From: Paramecium octaurelia
Taxonomy: Eukaryota; Ciliophora; Oligohymenophorea; Peniculida; Parameciidae
Direction of reading: 5' to 3'
DNA length: 64,000 bases
Assembly (NCBI GenBank): GCA_905182995.1
Contig: CAJJDP010000016.1
Span: 558,001-622,000 of the forward strand
The notes under the pieces are model-generated. The model was not told the DNA's origin. It ran no database searches and saw nothing but the letters and a program-made list of their open reading frames with translations. Shown piece after piece: positions 25,320-35,851 of this stretch. Each line of letters opens with the position of its first letter. The stretch's first letter is position 1. Made by a program: the position numbers and the translations under genes.

Positions 25320-25667
25320 ATGGGGGTTCGTGTTCAGGTGAATAAACTTAGGATCTAATTTATTCAGATAAATCTCAATTCTCTTATAATTGGTTCTCAA
25401 TACTTATAATATATAATAAATGTCTCGCTCATCAAGTAGAATAGTTGTCTCAATACTCACTTTGAATTCACTGTTGCAAATATATGAAACATAACCCTTT
25501 GAATTTAATGATTCTAACTTGATGATGTAGCATCCTTAATTAACTTCAATAATTCCTACAAATAAAGTATTTGATTCTGATATCAATATAGATGACAAAC
25601 TTGTCAATAGGAATGTCAATTTTATTCTTGATAGATTGGAAAAATAAAATTCATATCCTTTCTTCAT
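25320..25667 (-). CDS. Small hypothetical protein, 3' end uncertain
   Basis: From the ATG at 25667 a frame of about 85 residues has good protein character (MKKGYEFYFSNL, LISESNTLFVGIIEV, YVSYICNSEFKVSIE), suggesting a small beta-rich domain. After about 25405 two frames compete, one ending with YSPEHEPPS, so an intron near there is likely. I do not recognise a family. The 3' boundary given is approximate. Confidence 0.45.
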
Positions 25668-25849
25668 TATTCTTTGGAATTTCAATTATAATGCAAAATT
25701 TCAAGTAAATATTTTTAAAAAATATACAAGCTTTCTACTACCAAAAACATTAAACATAATCCAAATCTATTTTTAGTTACTGATCATCATATAGTAAATA
25801 TTCTTTTAAACAAAATAACTCTATCTGCATATTAAATCTCTAGAGTCCA

Positions 25850-26391
25850 ATAAAAATGCAATTAATATTACAAAAATCAATTATTCTAATTAAAGAAAGC
25901 TTCCTAAAGTCTCTAAAAAAGCTCAGAAAATACAATTAAAACTAGCAAATAAAGAGATGAATGAAAATTAAACCACAATTACTTAGGGTAAAGTGGATTT
26001 AGAACCTACTCTTATAAAAAATGAATAAAAAGAAGAATAAATAAATTAATTAATTCCAGAACAACATATAAGTGAAGCAGATGCAGAAACGGAAAACTAA
26101 AATGAAATTAGCCATTCAGATTTTTCATAAATATCTTCATTTAAAGAAGATTAAAGTACATTATTATAATAGTTAGTGTTATAAATCTAATTGAAAATTA
26201 ATGGCCAAAATTAGCTTTTTTGTTGCACCTTTGAAACCTTTGATACCATAACTCAAATGCTTTCATGCACATTTACAAATAATCAGATAAATTAAATAAA
26301 AATTCACATAGTCCTTAATCTCTATGATGAAAATTAAGAATGTAATTCAAAGTTGTGGTGTATCAAAAAATTATTAGCGCTTTAATTATGA
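25850..26391 (+). CDS. Hypothetical protein, start unresolved
   Basis: A plus frame ending in TGA at 26389-26391 reads about 175 residues of plausible sequence: a Lys/Gln/Asn-rich N-terminal half, an acidic Ser-rich middle (SEADAETENQNEISHSDFS), and a C-terminal block with cysteines (LFCCTFETFD, then CTFTNN). The open frame continues upstream without an in-frame ATG, so the first exon is missing from this call. No function can be suggested. Confidence 0.45.
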
Positions 26392-26606
26392 ATATAGATG
26401 TAAATTCTTATACATTTTTATTTACCTCATCAATAAAAATCTTCAATAATGTAATATTGCTTATATATATGTATTTTCTTGATTTCTATATTCAATCTAA
26501 GTAAAATTCTATTTTATTCAACTACTATTACAAATACATTCCTAAGTTAAATAAACATGAATACAATTGAAGATGTATTTAATTAGTTATATATTAATTT
26601 AAATTT

Positions 26607-26898
26607 ATGAACTTACCAAGACTCAAATCCTTTTTACAAGCTATAACTAAAACCAAAATTAAGTACGAAGCTTAACATGTTGATGATTTGAAAACTTAGT
26701 AAAAAGATTGTAGGGGTTTTACTTTAAAATTATGTCTTATTTCTTTCATCTTCTAATTGGATATTTCCCCAACATATATTAGAAGCTAATTCAGATATGA
26801 ACTATTCTGACATTTCTAATTCAAATTTTAGAATTTCAAATCTATTTAAGAATCCAAAAAATTCTAATTTAAGATAATTCAATTTTATGGTGGGTTGA
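26607..26898 (+). CDS. Small hypothetical protein
   Basis: With a 37-nt intron removed, the ATG at 26607 gives 84 residues starting MNLPRLKSFLQAITKTK. A short hydrophobic stretch (VGVLLQNYVLFL) is followed by an Asn/Ser-rich region (NYSDISNSNFRISN). The exon lengths fit a whole number of codons, which supports the splice. Beyond its stop, 26899-27223 shows competing frames but no gene I can define. Confidence 0.42.
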
Positions 26899-27223
26899 GA
26901 TCACTACTTATTTTATAGAAGTATTAGTAATTCTTCAAGCAAAAATGAATATGTTTATTGAAGTTATGAATGTAAAATTGCCAATAATGAAATTATCATC
27001 ATTAGTTAATATGATAGGATTCTCATTTATCAATTCACCATCAAAATATTTTCAATCTAAAAGGATCTCTTAGGTTATTTCCCAAATAGTTTTCTTTTTG
27101 TTTGTTCTATTATCTCCTTTTAAATTTGATTTTTATTTTTTATAAAATTATTTCTTAGATTATAAATTTATTCTCGTTTAAAGATAAAAATGATATATAA
27201 AATATTCATTAATTAAAAAAATA

Positions 27224-27646
27224 ATGAAAAAGATTATCATTTTATTAGCCCTTTGCATTGCTTTGACTTCAGCTTCTCCATAGCTTTAGAATTTTATCAA
27301 CAAATTCTTAGGAATTGAGGTCGAAGGTAAAGTAGAAACAGTCTTAGCCTCTTGCTTTACTGATAAAATTGGGTATCGTGATAACGATCTTTACGCTGGA
27401 ATCTATTATGCTGAGTTATCAAAAGATTATAAAGTTAAAGATTTCAGTGCTCTTGGAAATTTAGCTTATAAGTACAAGCTTAAAATTACCTATAATGGAA
27501 AGTCCATAATTGCAGAAAAAGGAGATGTTGGAGCTGGAGGTCCCTCCCATCCTAAACTTGACATCCATATCAAGGCTCTACAAGCTTTAGGAGTAACCAA
27601 CTGCAATAATTTTCTCACTAATGTTCAAATCGAGTACCTTGGTTGA
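27224..27646 (+). CDS. Secreted double-psi beta-barrel (expansin/RlpA-like) protein
   Basis: Intronless frame of 140 residues. It starts with a clear signal peptide (MKKIIILLALCIALTSAS). The mature part has GNLAYKYKLKITYNGKSI, then EKGDVGAGGPSHPKLDI and ALQALG, the pattern of the small double-psi beta-barrel fold shared by expansins, RlpA and barwin-like proteins. Two cysteines (CFTDK and TNCNN) could pair. Such proteins bind or loosen polysaccharide; whether this one acts on food bacteria or on a cell coat is inference. Codon use is regular and the frame has no in-frame TGA. Confidence 0.72.
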
Positions 27647-28614
27647 GATGACATCATTTATAAATATATAACATTTAAGAAAATTATACATATCTATTTA
27701 ATTTAATTATAAATAAGATTTGGCAAAGACATTGTTGAGAATAAATTGTTTAAGAAAATTAAAAATTCCAATCTCACATTAATAGCAATATTATTAATCT
27801 CTCTAAGTTATAATTTATCATCTTTTGAAAAGGATCATTTTTTTAATCATTTTCTATTTCAGTGTATAATATAATAGGTAAAGTTCTAGAAGCATGGAAT
27901 AACATAGAGGTTTGATTCAGTATTATTATTATGAGCAATCTTTACTATTTTATAGAACTGTGTAATTTTATAAGAATCCAGCCCCAAGTAAGAATTCTAC
28001 AAATATGGTTTTAAATAACATTGGATTACTAATGTAAATTACATTATGGTTTCTAAAATATAAAAAAAAGTAATCATAAATTTTAGGATTTTCAATTTTA
28101 AATATATTAATAATGCTAATTTTAAAAGTTATTTGCAGAATTGTCTTTAAATTATTAAAAGGTTTAAACTAAATTTCAGACTCGAAAAGCTTAGAAAAAG
28201 TAATATGAAAATACAATGTCGCTGTCCAATAAATATTTAGGAATGATATTATTGAATTTTTTATATTAAAATATTTTCAAAGTTGATTAAGTGTGCTTCT
28301 TAAATTTTATTTAGAACATAAATTTACAGTAATGTTGTTTTTATTTTTGAGAATTAAATACACTATTTAAACATAAATAAATCTAGATATTATTGAATCA
28401 TTTTAAATATCATGAAATGGATTACAGTTTTAATTCAATCGTTCTGAGTTATTTTTATAATTTATAGGGTTCAAATCAAACTTTTCATTTTATCCCTTAT
28501 TTATTTCATTTTTAGTTTATTAAGTACATTAGTGATTATTTTAAATAGTTTATTCATCATTCAGCATAATTAAAATGATTTATAATTTGTGTTTATCAAA
28601 CTAATATCAAATTA
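27647..28614. other. AT-rich stretch, no gene recognised
   Basis: Nearly 1 kb with no frame of protein-like composition on either strand. It is the left part of a 3.2-kb gene-poor block that ends at the Myb gene. Confidence 0.45.
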
Positions 28615-29215
28615 CGATTGATTTCAATTCACCATAAATGCCAAAGTTTAATTTTGTATGTCTTTAATCATGAAATGCTATCAATAGTAAGCTGGTCATT
28701 TGATAATTCTAATCATCAGTTATATCAATAGTTTATTGCTTGATTTATAATTCTAACTATCCTTGAACTTGAATCTAGAACCCCTTAGGAAATTCTACCA
28801 TAATCCTTTTATTCTAGAAGGACATTCAGTTTCGCTGCGATGAAATGGAATCGATTTTCAATGGATTCCTCATACATAGTCAATCAGAAACAATATCATT
28901 AAATTTAGCCAAATTAAAGTATTTAGATATATTTTAAGTAACTCTTTAATGTCCTCGAAAATAGTAATTGTTAGATGTGGGATATTTTCAAGCCATTTTT
29001 GAAAGTAATTGTATGTCCATATGTTCAAATAATTTGATACAATTTTACAAATTTATCAACCAGCATATCATAGAATCACTTGACTCGTATGGTGTTTAAA
29101 TAAATTTATTCCTTCTTCTCCTGATTTATTATTAAAGGATTAAATGAATTATTAACTTAATCGTCATCATCTGATTTCGAATCACTCATCATTTGATTTC
29201 GAATCACTCATCATT
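28615..29215 (-). pseudogene. Possible decayed gene
   Basis: Minus-strand fragments look coding but do not join: an N-terminal piece starting MSDSKSDDDDQVNNSF with its ATG at 29189, and a downstream piece with RIMVEFPKGFQIQVQGQLEL and NFGIYGELKSIVI ending at a TGA near 28615. Several TGA codons and frame changes lie between them without good introns. A 22-bp tandem duplication covers the presumed start. No family was recognised; it may be intact with splicing I failed to see. Confidence 0.35.
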
Positions 29216-29217
29216 TC
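29164..29217. repeat. 22-bp tandem repeat, about 2.5 copies
   Basis: The unit starts TCATCAT(C/T)TGATTTCG and ends AATCAC. Two full copies occupy 29164-29185 and 29186-29207, differing at one base, followed by a partial third. Because 22 is not a multiple of three, the repeat shifts any frame through it. Confidence 0.85.
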
Positions 29218-29259
29218 TCCTATATTATTTATAGTTCAATTTGACAATAATCAGAGTAA

Positions 29260-29930
29260 TAATATGGTTAGTGATCAGCTGTTCTATAATTTTTAAAGTA
29301 TTACTATGTTGATAAATTTAAAATAAATTTTATTCTTCCTGTCTCTTCATTTTTATCAATGTTAGAATAAAATGCAGATGCTTAACCTTGATAATTTGTT
29401 CTAATAGTACAAATCCTTATTCTTATTAAAAATTTATTATCTTATAGAAATACAAAAATATTCATATAATCAAATATAATCAATTAACACTAGATCATGC
29501 TGAATCCAATATTTAATGGTTTATAATCTCACTAATAATAATTTTACTTCCAAAACACCTATACAGAGCTAATAAAACTCAAATTACTAGTCCATATTTT
29601 AATTCATTCAAATTATGGTAAATTTCCTTAACAAAATTTCTAAATAATTATTAGCAACTCATATAATATTAGATTCAAAGTAAGCAATTTTTCATCATGT
29701 TTTTATTTTAAAAGCTAAATTTATTGTCCATTAAAATATCTAATTCAATATTCTCCATTCTGATGCATAGTACTCTAAAAGCTAAAAAAATTCATTATGA
29801 TTTTGACGATCGGCAGTCATATTTAGACTCTGGTAATTAGAATTTGAAAACCAACCTCCTAACGAATCTCAAATGTAGAAATCACGGCCATAAATTTAAT
29901 TAAATAATATAAGAAATATATTAAAAAATA
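29260..29930 (-). pseudogene. Possible gene remnant
   Basis: A minus frame around 29700-29880 reads GRDFYI, TGA, DSLGGWFSNSNYQSLN and then NEFFQLLEYYASEWRILN, which has strong protein character on both sides of one TGA. If that codon were ancestrally TGG the run would be continuous. Downstream, towards 29260, only scattered short coding-like pieces remain. No family was recognised. Confidence 0.33.
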
Positions 29931-30855
29931 TTATAAATTACTTGCTTATTTTACTTTATTTACCCCAAGTTTTTTAACCAAGGTAGTTTTGTCTTTTGAA
30001 ATTTCTAGCCAATCGTAAAAATGCAATTATTGATGAAATTACATATAAAAACGTATTAAAAATAGACTATATAACGTTTTTCTTATAAATTATATTATAA
30101 AATAATTTTAAAAACTGAAATCTATTTATTCTCTTTTTAACAAAAAGTAAAACAAAGGATTGATTAAAAAAATGAGATATACAAGAATTTTTGAGATAAC
30201 GTTGACCTTGTTTATTAGGTGAGTTTCCAAAAATTATAATATTATCCAACAATTTTTAATTTATGTTTCATCATCTTGACTATGGTGTTGAAAGTAAATT
30301 CCCTTGTTGCTACACTGAGTTTTTGATCAAGTATTTTATATTTTGATGTAAGATATCAAATTTATATAAGTTAGACAGTTATATAGTCAGAAGAATTTCA
30401 AATAATTATCAAATTCTAGGTACAAAGTTAGCAAAGAAATTACAAATTTTATAGCAGTGAAGTATCAGTGAATAATTTATTGAAAATAATATATGAATCT
30501 AATTATTCTTATTTTAAATAGAGATAATTTAGCTCTGAATTATCTCTTTAAATAAGGAATGCACAAAATTAGAATTGCCTCCAAAATGCTGTTATGTGTG
30601 TAGATTATTGTATAGGTTAGTCTTTAATTGAAGTATTGATAAAAGAGTTTGGTCTAAACTTGACATTACTTCTTCAACTTAACTTTTTCTAAGCAAATTT
30701 AAAATTTTTAAATGAATAGAGACTAAAGGTATGATATTATATTTTGATCTATAGAGTTACTTTAGATATTATCCTATTTATTTTGTATTAGATTTGTAAT
30801 CACTTGTATAGAAGGCTCTTTTGATTGTTTTTTGAATTAATATTAAATAAATATT
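29931..30855. other. AT-rich spacer upstream of the Myb gene
   Basis: No gene seen. It contains a perfect 10-bp inverted repeat at 30520-30547 (AGAGATAATT...AATTATCTCT, 8-nt loop), about 310 bp before the Myb start codon. Confidence 0.45.
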
Positions 30856-32162
30856 ATGGATCAAGCCCAATCTTTTGAACCGAATAACTAGCCTTCCGAC
30901 AACCAAATACACTCAAATATTTGCGATAACGATGACCTATAAAAAAATGGCAGTCAAACTAGGCGAGCCTGGTCCCTCAAAGAAGACAACCAACTAAAAT
31001 AAGCCATAAAAATTTATAGCACTAATTGGCTCTTAGTTGCATAAGCACTACAAAACCGCAACCCTTCCCAATGTGCTTAGAGATGGAAAAGAATTAAGCC
31101 TTACAATGTATTTTTTAATAAAATTTCAGTATAATATTCGGAAACCATGGACAAGCAAGGAAGACTAGCTACTTTTAAGATTAGTGCAAGTGCATAACAA
31201 AAATTGGGTTTAAATTGCCAAATGCATACCCAATCGTACCAGCAAGCAGGTACGAGAAAGATTTGTTAATAAATTGAATCCAGAAATTAATAAAGAACCT
31301 TTTACCAAGGAAGAAGATATGATTATAGTTGAAGGGTACAAAAACTATGGATCCAAATGGTGCAAAATATCAAAATTGTTACAAGGAAGACCTGTATTGT
31401 TAATTAATTATTAATTAGGAAAACATAATAAAAAATAGATATTACTCATACATTCGAAAGCGTTATTTTAATATTGAGAATCCATATTATGTGGTTCCAC
31501 AACAAAATAATGAAATATAGTAGTCAATTCAAAAGGAGAATATAAATTAACATTAAGGCAAAGCCAACAGAAGAAGAATTGGCAAACTTAAAATTCGCAA
31601 AAGATTTAGTGTATTAACTTAATTTATCAAAGAGATTGTCTAATAATGGATAAGCTAGAAATAAGGAGAAAAATTAAAATAATATAAAAGACAAATAATT
31701 GGAATTATTAGATTAGGAAATTCTTAAGTTATAAACAGCTACAACTTAAGAAAATAATAAATTAAATATTCATCTCAATTTTAGTAAATATGATTCAATA
31801 TTAAAGGTTAATAGCCGGAGTAGGACTAAATTTAATAATCAAAACAGAATTAAGTTATAAAAGATGAACTTTATAATTAATAAAGTTAGATTAAACAAGA
31901 AGCAGAGCTTGATTAAGTTGGCAAACTCGATCAATTTTAAGAGAGTCTTAATATATCTCAAAATTGTTATGCTACTTACCCCTTAATATATAATGCTCCT
32001 TAGACTTATAAAATGATGTATTATTTCCCACAACACATACCAATGCAATTCATACCTCAATATTTTATGAATGGCCCATTTTTATAATATGGAGTATAAA
32101 GCTAGGAAACATTGCTTTCTAGATCTTAAGAAATACAATAAAAAAGCCAAAAATTATTATGA
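30856..32162 (+). CDS. Myb-type DNA-binding protein (three SANT/Myb repeats)
   Basis: Three Myb repeats follow a 40-residue hydrophilic N-terminus: RAWSLKEDNQLKQAI with QCAQRWKRI, then KPWTSKED with NWVQIAKCIPNRTSKQVRERF, then PFTKEEDMIIVEGYKNYGSKW with NIIKNRYYSYIRKR. The spaced tryptophans and aromatics are those of R1R2R3 Myb factors, so it should be a nuclear transcription or chromatin factor. The C-terminal half is coiled, then rich in Q, P, Y and M. Three introns (22, 25 and 32 nt) are clear. One single-base frame discrepancy near 31555 could not be explained by splicing. Confidence 0.82.
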
Positions 32163-32203
32163 AATTAAATTTTTATAGATGAATAGTAGAAATATTTTAA
32201 AAT

Positions 32204-33071
32204 TCAATAATTCTTTGTTCCCAAGCTAATCATTCTTTGTAATGACTATTGTAAGTTTATGAGTTCCTAAAAGTACCCTGATGAAACTCTCTTAACTTCT
32301 TACGTGGATAATGATGAAAAATGTGAAGTCATTCTTACAATATCTGTTAATGGGATTTTCTCTACATTCTTACTTGTGAACTAAGGGGATACATTTCTTG
32401 ATTTATTTTATCTTGGGGTTACACTGAAGATATCTTTGATTTGATTTTGATCTCTAAAGCTGTTTTTGTTTCTTACAGAAAGAGTTGGAGTATAATTTTA
32501 ATCAAGGAGTCCTTGTTTAGCTTCATTGATGTATTTATAAAATCCTGGCTATTCTCCAAGGACTTTATTGGATATGGCCTTATTTTACAGTTTCAATTGA
32601 ACATCTAATTTACTATCCCAACTCTTAAATCTCTCCAACTTTTATTGCGACTTTTATGGAGAGTCTTTGTATCCAGATCCTAAAGTATTCACTCTTTAAG
32701 TTATAGTAAATGGGTTATCAAAAAAGGAATCAACTCTAACCTGAATATGTGGTCCTTTATCAGCCTGATACAGTTTGCTTAAAGCATCAGCTTTGGATTG
32801 AGCTTCATTTCGTTTTGTACTACTATGGAATATAAAACTATGTTACAATATTTCATCATAATTTAATCCTCCAGGAATTTTGCTAGTTGGTGTTCTTCTT
32901 TAACTTAATGAATCTCTAAAATATTAAGAATTAATACAGAGTGGGTCTATCACGTTTTCCCCAATTTCCTAAATAGAGATTTTGCTTTTATTGATGCTCT
33001 ACGAATGGTTCACGATGTAAGATATTGTCTCTGACTTCCTTCCTGAACTCTGCCAATTGACGTTTATTCAT
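32204..33071 (-). CDS. Hydrophilic protein of unknown function
   Basis: One 22-nt intron near residue 49 gives 281 residues. It starts MNKRQLAEFRKEVRDN and is basic and mostly hydrophilic, with a conserved-looking centre (FDNPFTITQRVNTLGSGYKDSP). There is no membrane segment, signal or known motif. The gene converges on the Myb gene with 41 bp between stops. Confidence 0.68.
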
Positions 33072-33264
33072 TTAAGTAGTTACTTGAAATGCGCTAAAAC
33101 CTATATTATCACTTGACTTTTGATATCTTGATGAATTGACCTTGATATTAATAATAATAGAGATACTGGAGAATATCTTGATTGGTTAAGCATATCGTTT
33201 ATGAATATTTAACAATTAAATTAATATTAAAAATTGTTGTTAAATATATAAATGTATATATTTT

Positions 33265-35121
33265 TCAATATAATTATGAAAATTCAAAGACATGAATGAT
33301 CATCAACCCATCTACTGTCTGTATTCTAGCCATCTTTGCATTAGACAACTCTACATGATTTTTCAATTTCAAAATTATGTCTTGAATACTCAAATTTGAC
33401 AATTAAACATCCCCTTTCAGAACTTTACTATCTTCACCTAATACTTTAGATATCCAATTTATTAATAATTCAACTGTCCATTCATCATATTGATAAAACA
33501 ATCTACGGAACATTTACACTTGTTAAATTAGAGTTGATAATTCAATGGAATCCTACTCATTCAGAATTGATTTGCAAATGGTAAGCCATGCTGCATAAGA
33601 TATCTCGTCTTCTAAATACTTATAACAACATTCAATTATCAAATTTCCAATAATATAATCCTTATTTTTGTATGTTATCTTGGTTTGCATTTATGTAATC
33701 TTTTAAATTCTTAGATAGACTTCATACAGAAATCTCATTGAAAATTCAAACACAGGTCTCACATAAAGGCTGTAATCTTCAGTTTTGAAATTCGGATAAA
33801 ACTTCAATTTAGTTTGCGTTTCCACTCCAGGATCATCTGGTGTTGGGAATGGTTTATACTATTCAGATTAATCCAATAGAGATTACTTCTCCTAAGATGT
33901 TAAAATGGATATTATTTCTTCATTTAAAAGCTCACTGTTGAAAAGGAGATCTACTTCAGGAATGTCAATATTGAAGAGTGAATTCATGAGATCAATGAAT
34001 ATCTTTGCAATTTATTTATTTTTTGATACTTCTTCCAATTATTTTAAAGATTTCAAAATAAGATGAGAAGATATCTTTAAAGCAACTGCATCCTAAAAAC
34101 TAAAAAAATAGAGAGGAGCCTAAAGCTAAGAGATTTTCTATTTAAAAATATGGAAGGTTTCTTGATATTGAATTAACCATTGAGGCTATTATTCATATGG
34201 ATATATTTAGAACGTTTACTTCTCATTTAATTACATCTGATCATACTTCATATTACTTTAGCTTTAAATATACCTAGGAGTGAAACAGTTAGAATATTCC
34301 TTCAATTTTAAAATGTATTATTAATCTATTGATAGTTTATAACATCGTTTTTCTTCTTCCATTTAAGCCTCAAGCTATTGTTTCCTTTATCTTAGTAAAT
34401 CTAGTTATTTGCGTATGGATTATTCAAAATCCAAATTTTAGTCTCTTGTCAATTTTCGATAAGCAAGGTAGGAATCAAATTTTTATGTTTTGTATAATTT
34501 TAGGATTCTTTGCAATTGCAGAATTTCAATATCTATGAAATATCTCTTATCTTCAAAATCAAATAAATCTCCATGAAATTCTGTTTTGCATTTGCTTTGA
34601 TCATCTCCACCTCTACGCTACTTATCACAAGGAATAGATTTGTAGAATCTATTTAAAACATCTTGAAATTCATTTTTAAATTTCTACTCTTCATTAAAAT
34701 AAACATAAGATGTTTCTCCTAATCTGGACAAGGTTGTGATATCAACTTATGTGTGAACTCCTCTCATTGTAGAGAAGTTCTCCAAATTTTTTCTCATAAG
34801 TTTTAGAAAGTTTTTAGATGGTGATTCTTAGTACTATTTTTGTTATTCTTTAGAATCTGAACAATCTTCCCATTATTCCAAAGAATCTATAAAGTCGCAA
34901 GCCTCATTTTCTTATGATACTTCTTCAGATGCAGATGATGATTATTATGGATAATATTCCTCTGAATCATCATCTTCATCATCATCATCAATTTAACCTT
35001 GAGCAAAATATTAATTGTTTTTCCAAAATTAATCAGATTCTTCTTAATTTGTATGCTATCTTGGTCGCCTTTACCTTTTTTATGGTTATTCATTCTCCTG
35101 ATTCTTTTCCTCGCTGCTCAT
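33265..35121 (-). CDS. Unknown 618-residue protein with acidic N-terminus
   Basis: Single intronless frame of 618 residues. The first 110 residues hold a basic patch (QKRQRRPRQ), a run of Asp/Glu (DDDDEDDDSEE) and Ser/Gln-rich sequence. The remainder is helical, with a coiled segment around residues 225-265 and a C-terminal domain of helices (LYVRPVFEFSMRFLYEVY, ISYAAWLTICKSIL, RLFYQYDEWTVELLINW). The basic patch next to an acidic run suggests a nuclear or nucleic-acid-associated protein, but that is inference. Family not recognised. Confidence 0.78.
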
Positions 35122-35851
35122 TGAATATTTATTAATTTTATTATTAACTCAATTAATTATGATTAAATTAAATTAATCTATTATCTCGATATATTTTCAA
35201 TATAAAATACTCTAAATTCCCAAACGAGTGCTTTTTATATCAGTCTGAGTTCTTTAATATTAAGCTATTACTGGCAAATGAATGATTCTTACATAACATT
35301 ATATTATTGTCAATTTATATGACAATTAAATTAATAGTACTAATATTGGATTTTACATTTAATTAGACTTTCTAAAGTAAAATAGAATCCAATATAATAT
35401 TAAACCTGGTCAAATTTATATTTTAAGACTTAATTCATTGATTATCCCATCCTTATGATTAAAAATAAATTCATTCAACTTTTATTGAATAATTCCTATT
35501 CTATAATTCGATTTTTGAAAAGCCTCTTTCATTTTATTCTCTCACATTTTGAATGAGAAGCATTAGAATTTTTCATAAGAAGAATGAAAACTATGATATA
35601 AATTAAAATTTAAAGTATATATTTTAAAATGAACTTAAAGGTAGAGAGAATTCAGAATAAATAGTATACATCATTTTAATTATAATCTTGATTAGTGAAT
35701 TTAAAACCATCCTAAAAGATTTATATTTTATTAATATTCAAGTATTTGTTTACTAATTTATAGTAAATTGAACTTTTGTATTGTATTATGTTCTTTTAAT
35801 AAATATATATTAAATAAAGGTTAGTAAATACTTTATATTAATATTCAATTT
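35122..35851. other. AT-rich spacer, no gene seen
   Basis: About 730 bp without a gene, between the start of the 618-residue protein gene and the stop of the cyclic-nucleotide-binding gene. It contains a perfect 7-bp hairpin at 35306-35326 (ATTGTCA...TGACAAT, 7-nt loop). Confidence 0.45.

Noticed and set aside
34887-35135. His/Met-rich and Asn-rich short frames on both strands
   Set aside because: They are other-frame readings of the acidic Asp/Glu and Ser run in the 618-residue protein gene.
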